A DNA stretch of 64,000 bases from Bacillus sp. FJAT-14578 (GTDB lineage: Bacteria > Bacillota > Bacilli > Bacillales > Bacillaceae_H), in the NCBI RefSeq assembly GCF_000504165.1, contig NZ_AYSE01000001.1, positions 310,001 to 374,000 on the forward strand, in the 5' to 3' direction. Below the pieces are notes generated by a model. That model was given only the letters and a program-made list of their open reading frames with translations, had not been told where the DNA came from and did not search any database. A program made the translations under genes and the position numbers. Below, one piece after another: positions 25,046 to 33,680 of this stretch (its first letter is position 1; every line of letters begins with the position of its first letter).

Positions 25046-25066
25046 AAATTCACTTTCTTATTTGAT

Positions 25067-25315
25067 TTATTTGCATTTGACTTCTAATGCACCTTTAAAT
25101 TCAGTTTCTGAAACTTCTTCAAACGCCCGCTTCCACAGTTCAAACACATTATAATTCTTTTTTTCACCGTTCTTCGAGAGTTTTACAATATGAAATCCAT
25201 ACTCATCATTACATCTTTTCATAAATCTTTGTCTTCTCACTGAGAAAACTCTCCCAGATCTTGTTATTTCATATAAGCCCTTATATCCTTGAATTTCTCT
25301 TCTCTCCTCTTGCAT
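25067..25315 (-). CDS. NUMOD4-only protein (homing endonuclease fragment)
   Basis: 82 residues from ATG 25315 (AAAGGGG upstream). The sequence REIQGYKGLYEITRSGRVFSVRR is a NUMOD4 motif, which in phage homing enzymes precedes an HNH nuclease domain. Here the protein ends about 35 residues after the motif and no HNH follows, so it is either a truncated homing endonuclease or a stand-alone DNA-binding module. Confidence 0.65.
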   Translation of the reverse strand: MQEERREIQGYKGLYEITRSGRVFSVRRQRFMKRCNDEYGFHIVKLSKNGEKKNYNVFELWKRAFEEVSETEFKGALEVKCK

Positions 25316-25380
25316 GAATATATCCCCTTTGCTATAAAAAGCTTTCATCGACCTCATCTTCATGGAATCCATATTTCATT

Positions 25381-25803
25381 TTATTTTTCATTAGGATATC
25401 CCACTTCAAAGATCAAATCATTGATAGTTATTTTCTTCGCTTCAATAAACAACATTGCATTCCATAATTCCAAAGAAAAGTTGGCATTAGCTATGTATTT
25501 TTGCACCCATTCTTCTGTCTTAGATTGAACGGAAATCAATCCTATTCCGTTAGGGTGATAGTCAATTGAAGTCAATTCAAGATAGTCATCTTCTTCGGGT
25601 TCATGAGAGTTGAATCTGTCATCACCTGTATTTTCAAGAAAGTAAAATGAGGATACACCTTCGAACATAACCTTATACCTCATTATGCTCCCGTTTTCTA
25701 TCAACTTCGTACGGAACATAATTTTGTGATTAAAAATGTCTATGGATTGTTGCTCAACGACATTTGCCCACAGACTATTGAGTAGATTCTCTAATCGCTC
25801 CAT
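25381..25803 (-). CDS. YxiG-like protein
   Basis: 140 residues from ATG 25803 (GGAGATAGGGG upstream). The N-terminus MERLENLLNSLWANVVEQQS, IDIFNHKIMF and the middle MFEGVSSFYFLEN resemble the YxiG family found in B. subtilis downstream of wapA among toxin-immunity and orphan genes. Function is not known. It is the second gene of a pair, 31 bases after the 182-aa gene. Confidence 0.6.
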   Translation of the reverse strand: MERLENLLNSLWANVVEQQSIDIFNHKIMFRTKLIENGSIMRYKVMFEGVSSFYFLENTGDDRFNSHEPEEDDYLELTSIDYHPNGIGLISVQSKTEEWVQKYIANANFSLELWNAMLFIEAKKITINDLIFEVGYPNEK

Positions 25804-25834
25804 GTCCCCTATCTCCAATCTATAAACTGATGTT

Positions 25835-26383
25835 TTATTTACTCCAAGGCAAGCTCTTCCAAACTTTCGTTCTAGCTATACCTACCCCTTTTTCAAGAGC
25901 AATTCTTTGGAAATCGATTAGCGTAGAGTCATAGTAGCTTGATAGTTGCTCTGGAATATAGGCGAGTTCAAAATCCCACAGTTTGTGTTTATCATTTTCG
26001 ATATGGCCCTCAAATGGCTTGCCATCCTGCCCTTCATTTGTCAGAAACACACCTGTTTCCGTAAAGGCATCACCTATAGTCAATATCACCTGCCAAAGCT
26101 CTTTTTCTACTCCTTCTTTATACTCCCATGTACTTCCCCATGTTGAAGGGTCATCAATGCATTCTGTTTCTATTCGCAAGCCAAACTCAATCCACGCTTC
26201 TTGTAGTGCTGGATAACTCGCTCTAGTCCATCCAATTGCGTATGGATTAAATAAAAGCCCACCAGTCGAAATAATCTCACAATCAGAACCTGTATGTACA
26301 AACCCATCTTCGTCTGGTATCCATGTCATTTGAGATAACCAATGCTCAATAGAGTTTGAAGATAAACCAAGTTTTTTCAGCAC
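25835..26383 (-). CDS. Hypothetical protein (182 aa), paired with YxiG-like gene
   Basis: 182 residues, acidic and Trp-rich (LWQVILTIGDAF, WDFELAYIPEQLSSYYDSTL), soluble, with a GTG start of weak context. I do not recognise it. Small acidic Trp-rich proteins in two-gene clusters on islands are often immunity proteins, but no toxin gene is present here; that reading is inference only. The 378 bp upstream (26384-26761) hold no gene. Confidence 0.5.
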   Translation of the reverse strand: MLKKLGLSSNSIEHWLSQMTWIPDEDGFVHTGSDCEIISTGGLLFNPYAIGWTRASYPALQEAWIEFGLRIETECIDDPSTWGSTWEYKEGVEKELWQVILTIGDAFTETGVFLTNEGQDGKPFEGHIENDKHKLWDFELAYIPEQLSSYYDSTLIDFQRIALEKGVGIARTKVWKSLPWSK

Positions 26384-26761
26384 TACTCTACATTGATCTG
26401 TTATGATTAGAAAATTCTTTTTGTTATACCTTACATACGTTTGTATTGTTGTATATTCTGGCAGAACTCTTTCACCACCTTCTTGAATACAGTTGCTCCT
26501 TTATCAAACAAACCCTATCATTATATGACCCTCATGGTAAAACGTATAATAGCAATGTCCTGTGCCTGTATAAAAATGGTAGGTTTATACTTCGATTTTA
26601 CAAGAAGTGGACTGTTTCTTCCTACCTTCTTAAAGAGCATATTTATAAGTTTTTCAATTATCTGCTCTGTTAAAACCTGTTGTTGATTCTTATTAAATAT
26701 ATTCCATATTGGGAAAAAAATATATATACTGGAAATAACTTAGTTACAAGGAGGAATTTGA

Positions 26762-26857
26762 ATGTCAAAGGATTGCCAATGTTCATGCTGTGGGAAAATG
26801 GTAGAGTACCTAGTGGATAATGGAGTTTGTCAAAAATGTTTTGAAGAACAAGAGTGA
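26762..26857 (+). CDS. Mini zinc-ribbon protein (31 aa)
   Basis: AAGGAGGAATTTGA precedes ATG 26762. The product carries DCQCSCCGK and GVCQKCFEEQE, a CxxC...CxxC arrangement that fits one zinc ribbon. It is followed by a good terminator (26886-26914). Too short for usual gene finders but it has all transcription-unit signals. Function unknown. Confidence 0.6.
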   Translation: MSKDCQCSCCGKMVEYLVDNGVCQKCFEEQE

Positions 26858-26885
26858 GTAAATTCTCATTGATTTGCATGTCTCT

Positions 26886-26914
26886 AGCCTATCTATGATA
26901 GGCTTTTTATTTTG
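26886..26914 (+). terminator. Terminator of the mini zinc-ribbon gene
   Basis: AGCCTATC-TAT-GATAGGCT followed by TTTTATTTT. Confidence 0.85.
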
Positions 26915-26965
26915 ACAAAAATCAAAGAGAAAATTTAACACAAATTTTATATAAACTCGTGATTT

Positions 26966-27204
26966 CATTTCAACGGAACGTCAAGGAGAAAACACCCCCG
27001 CTTCTTAGCCAAGTCCACTTGTGTATACTGATGTGCTATATCTAATTCTCTGACGTTTGCATTTCGATTCGCAGCAAACTAACCTCTTCAAACACCCTCT
27101 CTCACTTCTCCGTTCTTAGGGAACAGAGATAGACTAATAGAGGTAATCTATATAGCGCTTCTATGAGGCGTAAAAAGCACCCATTATTGAGTGCTTTTGT
27201 CTAG
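26966..27204. repeat. Island direct repeat, copy A (candidate structured element)
   Basis: It aligns with 36180-36433 over about 240 bp at roughly 70% identity, sharing TTTCATTTCAACGGA, CAAGGAGAAAAC, AAGTCCACT, TATATCTAATTCTCTGA and CCCTCTCTCACTTCTC. Two stems are possible: GAACGTCA (26976-26983) with TGACGTTT (27051-27058), and AAGCAC with GTGCTT (27176-27197). Both pair in copy B despite different bases. It contains no gene. Confidence 0.7.
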
Positions 27205-27376
27205 GCTGAATAAGTTGCCTTAAATTAGAATGAATGTTATTTTCGCAATTATTTCCTCCCCTTGTGATTGTTAGAATCAAGTGAAAAACTAGCAATCAAA
27301 AATTCTTCCTTCAAGACCTTTTTAATAGTGAATGCCTTCATATTAACCAATAGAAGGCGTAAAAAAAGACTGTCCG

Positions 27377-28204
27377 TCAATCCTTATTCCAAAAGGGAGT
27401 GTTCACTGCTCCAGTCAATGTTGAACGGTCTCCTTTTGAAGTGTTGCAACTCTCACACAACAACTGGAGGTTTGAAGCGTCATTGCTCCCAAATAAATTT
27501 AGAGGAATGATATGGTCATAATTTCTATTGGTGAGTGGTCTTACTTTTTTAGATAAATCACAGCGACAGTCTGGATTTGAACAAGTTGCCTTATCTCTAT
27601 AATAAACAGCGTTCTTCAACCATTCTGGAAACCGTTGTCTTCTTATCCTGTTCTTTTCGGTCACACAGTCTGGGTGAGCATTCTTTATATCTTCCATATA
27701 GTCCTCAATAAAGTCGGAAAGCTCCAAGTGGAAATTATGTAAAAATATTCTATCAAGGTAAACAACTTGGAAAGCTGAATGGACAATCAATTCGTCAATT
27801 TCCCCAGCATGTTCGTCAACATAATCTTTCCACAACTGAAGCTCTTGATCACAAGGACAGTCCTCAAAATGAGTACCGTACTCATCCCCAGGACAGTTAT
27901 CGAAGTCAGGTTTTGGGAGGTTGGGCTTCAATCCAACTCCTTCAAGCGTCTTTTCTATGAATTCAAGTGCATACTCATTCTCGTAATCCGCTTCTCTTAA
28001 TAATTCAATCTCTTTGGAGATGTTTTGGAAATATGCCAGATAGTAATGAACAGCAGTCGTTCTACTTGGCTTGACAATACAGTCGATTATTTCCTCCCTA
28101 TACGTCTCCATTGCGTCCCTTCCAGCTTCCATGAAGTGGGAGACAGCCAAACCAGCCAAGCCAATTCCAGAGGTTAATGCTAAATGTTCTTCTTTCAATC
28201 TCAT
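27377..28204 (-). CDS. HNH endonuclease domain protein (275 aa)
   Basis: The N-terminal ~190 residues are a helical acidic domain I cannot assign, with a small Cys cluster (NCPGDEYGTHFEDCPCDQE). The C-terminal ~75 residues are an HNH nuclease: CSNPDCRCDL zinc pair, YDHIIPLNLFGSNDASNLQL and CESCNTSKGD. It lies 77 bases downstream of the HEPN-like gene on the same strand, so the two likely form one operon. Candidate effector of an unnamed defence or mobile module. Confidence 0.8.
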   Translation of the reverse strand: MRLKEEHLALTSGIGLAGLAVSHFMEAGRDAMETYREEIIDCIVKPSRTTAVHYYLAYFQNISKEIELLREADYENEYALEFIEKTLEGVGLKPNLPKPDFDNCPGDEYGTHFEDCPCDQELQLWKDYVDEHAGEIDELIVHSAFQVVYLDRIFLHNFHLELSDFIEDYMEDIKNAHPDCVTEKNRIRRQRFPEWLKNAVYYRDKATCSNPDCRCDLSKKVRPLTNRNYDHIIPLNLFGSNDASNLQLLCESCNTSKGDRSTLTGAVNTPFWNKD

Positions 28205-28281
28205 TATTTTCCCTCCCTCTCAAACTCTTGTCATACAAAAAAGGGTGATTTTTCAGTCACTCAACTCTGAGGAAGTTCTTT

Positions 28282-29013
28282 TTAATCAACTGTAACAACA
28301 CTTGTTAAGTGTTCGGGAAAGTCCTCCCAAAATTCAACAATAGCGTTTGTGTATTTATTAAACCCTATCTTTTCCATATTGAAAACAATTTCACCATTAG
28401 TGGTTAGCTCAATGTCCATGACTCTCTCGTCTCCAAAGTATACCTTCAAGAACCAGTCTGGGTGCTTATTATACAGTCTTTTTGCCGAACGACCATCACC
28501 GTGTTTATATGTATTTACAAGGTCAGCTAGTGTTTCAATCGTTTCCCACTGGGGAGTCGCAGTCAAATCATAATTCAAATAGTTATATTCTTTTTTTATT
28601 TTCCCCATATCCGTGCCAAAATTGGGGAAGTCTTCATCTGTTCTGACTGGACTCGTTGAATGATTAAACTCCGAATAAACGAAACTCCTCAACTGTTGTT
28701 CAAATAGTTGGTAGGTTGTAGCCAATAACGATAAGTGAAAGTTGTATTCCATCAGTTTTTCAGCTTCATAAAATTCGTAAGCCTCTGTTTCAGCTTGTTC
28801 GTATATATCGCTAGGGTCAACAATCTCATAATTATAGGCATACGTATAATCATCAAGCAATTTATCCCTATATTTTTTTGCAGATTCTTCTATATCGTTG
28901 AAAAGTGTCTTCATTGCTGCATCATATTTTTCTTGTAATTTTTTATATACAAAGATGTACTTCCTTCTTTTATGTTTAGGTAACCATATATTCAACTGAA
29001 CCTGTTCACCCAA
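28282..29013 (-). CDS. HEPN-like protein (243 aa)
   Basis: TTG start 29013 after GGAGGGAAGG. The protein is mostly helical; a long N-terminal coiled region (KKLQEKYDAAMKTLFNDIEE) is followed by LATTYQLFEQQLRSFVYSEF and ETLADLVNTYKHGDGRSAKR, then LYNKHPDWFL. The R-x4-H in KRLYNKH and the KHGDGRS turn resemble HEPN-type proteins, which are often RNases or toxins. This is a weak, motif-level assignment. No membrane segment. Confidence 0.55.
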   Translation of the reverse strand: MGEQVQLNIWLPKHKRRKYIFVYKKLQEKYDAAMKTLFNDIEESAKKYRDKLLDDYTYAYNYEIVDPSDIYEQAETEAYEFYEAEKLMEYNFHLSLLATTYQLFEQQLRSFVYSEFNHSTSPVRTDEDFPNFGTDMGKIKKEYNYLNYDLTATPQWETIETLADLVNTYKHGDGRSAKRLYNKHPDWFLKVYFGDERVMDIELTTNGEIVFNMEKIGFNKYTNAIVEFWEDFPEHLTSVVTVD

Positions 29014-29088
29014 TTTCCTTCCCTCCTAAGATGTTCTACCTTCAATTTACCATATTAAAAGAAAAAAGAGCCGTAAATTTGCTCTTAA

Positions 29089-29400
29089 CTATTCCACTCG
29101 ATGAATGTTGGAATTCTCAATAGACCCTTTTTTTGTTAAATTCCTATATTTACATTTCACTTTTGCCTTCATTTTTGAGTCAAGAAAAACAAGCTTGTCA
29201 TTCTTCTCAACTATAAATTCTCTATATTACTTGTAAAATGCTTTTCTTCCCTCTGGAGCTATAGACCCAACAATTCCAGCATATTTCCCATTCTCAAAAT
29301 ATAAAAAAGCCCAAATTCGTCTTTTCTCAACCCACATATATAAACCCTCGTATTTGTAATTTATCACTTTCAACCAGTCGTGAGAACGTTTGTTTATTTA
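29089..29400 (-). pseudogene. C-terminal relic of an ATP-dependent DNA ligase
   Basis: The minus-strand frame reads INKRSHDWLKVINYKYEGLY, WVEKRRIWAFLYFENGKYAG, then an in-frame TAA, then EFIVEKNDKLVFLDSKMKAK and VKCKYRNLTKKGS. The DWLKVxNY and the final KYRNLTKKG segments match the end of phage-type (LigB/SPbeta-like) ATP-dependent ligases. The N-terminal nucleotidyl-transfer domain is missing and one internal stop is present. Confidence 0.75.
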
Positions 29401-29572
29401 GATTCCCATCCTTGATCGTTTCGACCAAAATCAATTTAGCTTGTGGAAGCGGATGTGTTATAACCCCACCTCTCACGCTTACACATCGATTACCTATAAA
29501 CCATCCCCCCTCTCTTAAGCAAACTCCCACTTACATCCATACGGTCTTCTGACAAATAAAAAAAGACATCCA

Positions 29573-30145
29573 TCACTGAATGCCTTTTGCCGATGCTTCA
29601 TATTCCTTTATGTAACGATACAAAGTTGTTCTCGGAACATTGAAGACCTCGCATACCTCCGTCTTATTCGCTCCATTTTTAATCATTTGCATCATTGCCT
29701 TGATTTGCTCTTTCGTGTGAGCCTTTTTACGTCCTCCACTTCGTCCACGAGCCTTGGCAGATTCAACACCGCTCTGCACACGCTCATTAATAACCTCTCT
29801 CTCCATTTCTGCCATTGCACCGAAGATGTTAAACAGAAATCGCCCCATAGTTGTTGAAGTGTCAATTCCATCTTTGATAGAAACAAAGTTGATTTCTTTC
29901 TCTTGAAATTCATTTAACAGGTTGACCAACTGATGCATTGTTCTTCCAAGACGATCTAGCTTGTATACCACCAGAGTATCACCTTTTCTCAATTTACCAA
30001 GAAGCTGGTTTAATTCAACACGGTCTTTCTTAGCTCCACTCACCTTCTCGGTTACAATTTCATCACATCCGTATGTCGTCAGCTCATCAATTTGCATCTC
30101 CAAGTTTTGCTTAGCTGTTGATACACGTGCATACCCAAAAATCAT
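29573..30145 (-). CDS. Serine resolvase/invertase (Tn3-resolvase type)
   Basis: 190 residues: YARVST with nucleophile Ser9, catalytic Arg in VYKLDRLGRT, dimer helix GRFLFNIFGAMAEMEREVINER and C-terminal helix-turn-helix (KTEVCEVFNVPRTTLYRYIKE). A complete small serine recombinase. No transposase is linked. Inverted and direct repeats upstream (30181-30298) look like its res site and would also overlap its promoter. A decayed relative lies at 36462-36545. Confidence 0.92.
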   Translation of the reverse strand: MIFGYARVSTAKQNLEMQIDELTTYGCDEIVTEKVSGAKKDRVELNQLLGKLRKGDTLVVYKLDRLGRTMHQLVNLLNEFQEKEINFVSIKDGIDTSTTMGRFLFNIFGAMAEMEREVINERVQSGVESAKARGRSGGRKKAHTKEQIKAMMQMIKNGANKTEVCEVFNVPRTTLYRYIKEYEASAKGIQ

Positions 30146-30180
30146 ATTAGCTCCTCCTGTGTTCCATTTGTTAATATCAA

Positions 30181-30298
30181 TGTACCAAAATCATATACCG
30201 AAATCAATTGTTTTTGGTACATACTTTTGGAACGCAACAAACATTGATTTTACGCAGCCTATTTAGTGCGTACCACAATCAATTGTTTTTGGCACATA
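30181..30298. other. Probable res/crossover site of the resolvase
   Basis: TGTACC...TTTTTGGTACATA (30181-30223) contains inverted TGTACCAAAA/TTTTTGGTACA arms and the core ACCGAAATCAATTGTTTTTGG; a second subsite ACCACAATCAATTGTTTTTGG with GCACATAA follows at 30271-30298. The two share CAATCAATTG-type centres about 80 bp apart, as expected for resolvase-binding subsites ahead of its gene. Confidence 0.65.
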
Positions 30299-30479
30299 AA
30301 ATATAATGTTTGAATAGAAATATATGATTGATTTTCTGGATCCAAATAAAAAAGCCACTAATCAATAGTGACTTTTCTTATTCTAGTTTAGATGACCAAT
30401 TTGCGATCAAAAATTTTCCTCTTATTCCCACTCAACAAAAGAGCCAAAGCTATGGTTCTTCTATCACTTTGATATTCGC

Positions 30480-32210
30480 TTAACTAAAAACACTCTGTAA
30501 TATAGCTTTCAAGAACAATCCCCGATAGTGTATGGCTTCATTAAGTTGTAGTTCTAGACGGTCGCAAGTATTTAGTAGCGCTGTAATCTTTTCTACTATT
30601 CTTTGTTGCTCCTCCATTGGAGGTAGCGGAAATAGCAATTCTCTAATTGCATTCGAACCAATATTCCCTTGATTTGCAGTACCTGTTTCTGTTTCGAATA
30701 TCGAATCTAGAATTACATCCGACTTCAAAAACATGTTAACCAAATATGGATTTATATATGGAAGTGAACGTAAACATCCTACCCTCTGATTTAGATAGAG
30801 ATTTTTTGAACTTGGAAAGGAATTATATTCCACTAAACAGGTGTAAAAATAATCTCTTTTACCCCTTGTACCTGTCATCGTAACCAATATATCTCTGTCT
30901 TTAATTAAGTAAGAATCTCTTTCCCTAGCAATCTCTTCTGGAATGAATGCAGGGGTAGCACTTAATAAGAGCTTGTTGTTTTTCACATTACCCAAACGAA
31001 TAATTTGATATTCGGAGGTATCTACATATGAGTTGCTCTTAAAAGCAAATCCACCATAAAAAGTTGTAATTTCTCCTAATCGCACCCACTCCCATCCTTT
31101 CGGTAACTCATAAGGAACTTCTTCTGGAATAATAGGCGGTAGTGATTTTTCTTTTTTAATCTTCTTCTCTTTAATAAGCTTACTCTTTTCTTCTTTAATC
31201 TTTTCTAACAGCACAGAAGCAGACTCGTCATTCGTATCTTGTTCCACTAACTTCCCTTGTACAGCAAGGCTCAATAAGCTATTGCGAAGTTGGTCAATGC
31301 TCGCTTTATCGTTACAAAGATGCTCTATGTTCTCGAGAGCAAAACGAAGATTGTCCATTTGATAAGGATTCGAGTGATCCTTTATTCTCGTCAAAACACT
31401 CTTGTTTAGCACTTCCGATTGAGTTTTCTTTTTAAGGAGTTCAGCAGATAACTGGTCACACTGTTCGAGTAATTCTTCTATTTTTACAATGATTCGTTTT
31501 TGCTCATTTAAGGGCGGAAGAGGGATCATAAAGTTTTTTATCTTTCTTAGAACTAAGTTTTTATTTCCTACCCCTTCAGTACCATCTTGTGACTGCCTTT
31601 TTACTAGTGGTGAATTTAGCGCATACTCTAAAAAAAGAGGATATATATTTTTCTGCACAATTTTTAGAAGCGCTAAACTAACAAAAATACTAAATTCTCG
31701 CTTCGTATCAATTACTTTCGCTATCCCAGTTGTCCCAATTTTTGTGAGCAAAATATCCCCAAACTCCGGCTTGCAACGTTTAGTTAACTCTTCATGTTCT
31801 TCTTCGGAGATATATTTGACATTACTAAAGTCCAAAAAGCCTTTACTCACATCTTTAACAGACAAAAATGGTATACCTTCTGCTAGATATGTTGGTTTAT
31901 GATGGACACCATCAGTAATTTGAAGTGCTATCTCGTTTAATCTTACCCACTCCCATCCTTTTGGCAATTCATACGGGATTTCATCGGGTGATACTTCTGG
32001 TAGTGGCTTCTCTTTCTTGATTTTCTTTCCTCTAATTAATTGTTCTTTTTCCTCTTTAATCTTCTCCAGTAGAACAGAAGCAGGTTCATCAGTTGGGTCT
32101 TGCTCAACTAATTTTCCTCGCATGGCAAGTTGCAGAATAAGATTTTTAACTTTGTCTACATCCTCTTTTGTCGTAACAGCTTCATGAAGGTAGTCTAATA
32201 ATGCCGTCAT
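30480..32210 (-). CDS. hsdS: Type I restriction-modification specificity subunit HsdS
   Basis: 576 residues with two target-recognition domains (~residues 85-235 and ~370-550), each followed by the coiled spacer (PPLNEQKRIIVKIEELLEQC; PPMEEQQRIVEKITALLNTC). The region before each domain is an internal duplication (GKLVEQD...EELPKGWEWVRL; residues ~24-95 and ~309-382). Its ATG overlaps the hsdM stop (4 bp). It sets the split DNA target of both methylation and cleavage; the target cannot be read from sequence. Confidence 0.95.
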   Translation of the reverse strand: MTALLDYLHEAVTTKEDVDKVKNLILQLAMRGKLVEQDPTDEPASVLLEKIKEEKEQLIRGKKIKKEKPLPEVSPDEIPYELPKGWEWVRLNEIALQITDGVHHKPTYLAEGIPFLSVKDVSKGFLDFSNVKYISEEEHEELTKRCKPEFGDILLTKIGTTGIAKVIDTKREFSIFVSLALLKIVQKNIYPLFLEYALNSPLVKRQSQDGTEGVGNKNLVLRKIKNFMIPLPPLNEQKRIIVKIEELLEQCDQLSAELLKKKTQSEVLNKSVLTRIKDHSNPYQMDNLRFALENIEHLCNDKASIDQLRNSLLSLAVQGKLVEQDTNDESASVLLEKIKEEKSKLIKEKKIKKEKSLPPIIPEEVPYELPKGWEWVRLGEITTFYGGFAFKSNSYVDTSEYQIIRLGNVKNNKLLLSATPAFIPEEIARERDSYLIKDRDILVTMTGTRGKRDYFYTCLVEYNSFPSSKNLYLNQRVGCLRSLPYINPYLVNMFLKSDVILDSIFETETGTANQGNIGSNAIRELLFPLPPMEEQQRIVEKITALLNTCDRLELQLNEAIHYRGLFLKAILQSVFS

Positions 32211-33652
32211 ACTTTTGAACCCTCTTTCAAAACTGAAGATAACTCATTGACTAATTTTTGTTTTGCTTGCTTTACTTCTTCTACCGATTGAAGGTACTGT
32301 TTTAACACTTCTTCTGGATTGAGAAGTTCTTCATCTTCTGAATGTGGATTTTTGATGTCAAGGTTATAGCCTTTCCCCTTTATCTCCTCAATAGTAACTT
32401 TCCATGCATACTCGTTTTCTTCTCGGTTATTCCACCATGTTTTCTCAAGTTCAAATTCCTCAATCAGAATTGGCTTTGTTTTGGAGTAAGATTTCTGCCC
32501 TGAGGGGTATGGATGTTCAAAGAACCAAATTTCCTTTGTAGGTTCTCCTTTTGTAAAGAAGAGAAGGTTTGTACGAATACCTGTATATGGAGCAAACACA
32601 CCATTTGGAAGCCTTACAATCGTATGAAGATTGCATTCTTCAAGTAACTTCTCTTTTATTCTTGTCTTCACACCTTCACCAAACAAGAAACCGTCTGGAA
32701 GCACGACTGCTCCACGGCCGTTCTCTTTCAATAAAGTTAGAATGAGAACCATAAAGAGGTCTGCTGTTTCTTTTGTACGGAAGCTCGCAGGGAAGTTTGC
32801 TTGAATTCCTTCCTCCTCGATTCCTCCAAATGGTGGATTTGTAACAATTACATCCATTTTATCCTTACTTCCGTAATCCCGAATCGGTCTTGATAATGAG
32901 TTGTCATGGCGAATATTCGGAATGTCCACATCATGCAAAATCAAGTTCGTAACTGCCAAAACGTGTGGCAACTGTTTCTTTTCAATGCCGTAAATGGATT
33001 TCTGTATGGCTTTCCGATCTTCTGGTGTGTTTGCTTGCTTCATTAAATGTTCAATGGAACTTTTTAAAAATCCGCCTGTTCCTGTAGCAGGGTCAAGCAC
33101 CTTCTCACCTAACTGCGGGTTGGTCATATCAACCATAAATTGTGTCACTGCCCTTGGCGTGTAAAACTCTCCTGCGTTACCTGCTGACTGCAAGTCCTTT
33201 AGGAATGACTCGTAAAAATCATTGAACAAATGACGATCATCGGAACTGTTGAAATCAATCTCATTGATTTTATTAATAATTTGACGCATGAGCGTACCAG
33301 ACTTCATATAGTTGTAGCTGTCTCGAAACACTTCTCGAATGATATGCCCTCTAGTTCCTTCCTCTACATCTGGTAACTCTTTCAATGCAGGAAACAGAGT
33401 ATTATTGACAAAATCCAACAACTCGTCTCCTGTCATTCCTTCCGCATCGGAAGCCCAATTCTCCCATCTCAAGTTTTCTGGAAGAGCGGATTGGTAGTTA
33501 TCCTCTAGCAACTCTAACTCTGCTTCTTTATCAGCAAAAATCTTCAAGAAAATCATCCATACCAATTGGGCGATACGCTGAGCGTCTCCATCCACTCCTA
33601 CATCTTGCCTCATGATGTCTTGGATGGATTTAATAATATTTGATATTGACAT
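32207..33652 (-). CDS. hsdM: Type I restriction-modification DNA methyltransferase HsdM
   Basis: 481 residues: N-terminal helical HsdM_N domain, SAM motif DPATGTGGFL (187-196) and catalytic NPPFGG (272-277), the N6-adenine methyltransferase signature, and a C-terminal helical tail. It methylates the target with HsdS and forms the restriction complex with HsdR. It starts 28 bases after hsdR; order R-M-S on one strand indicates a single operon. Confidence 0.96.
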   Translation of the reverse strand: MSISNIIKSIQDIMRQDVGVDGDAQRIAQLVWMIFLKIFADKEAELELLEDNYQSALPENLRWENWASDAEGMTGDELLDFVNNTLFPALKELPDVEEGTRGHIIREVFRDSYNYMKSGTLMRQIINKINEIDFNSSDDRHLFNDFYESFLKDLQSAGNAGEFYTPRAVTQFMVDMTNPQLGEKVLDPATGTGGFLKSSIEHLMKQANTPEDRKAIQKSIYGIEKKQLPHVLAVTNLILHDVDIPNIRHDNSLSRPIRDYGSKDKMDVIVTNPPFGGIEEEGIQANFPASFRTKETADLFMVLILTLLKENGRGAVVLPDGFLFGEGVKTRIKEKLLEECNLHTIVRLPNGVFAPYTGIRTNLLFFTKGEPTKEIWFFEHPYPSGQKSYSKTKPILIEEFELEKTWWNNREENEYAWKVTIEEIKGKGYNLDIKNPHSEDEELLNPEEVLKQYLQSVEEVKQAKQKLVNELSSVLKEGSKV

Positions 33653-33680
33653 ACTGTTCCTCCCTCTCTGTCTCTTGCTT

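Noticed and set aside
29327..29530. 67-aa minus-strand frame upstream of the ligase relic
   Set aside because: Out of frame with the ligase relic and without family support; part of decayed DNA.
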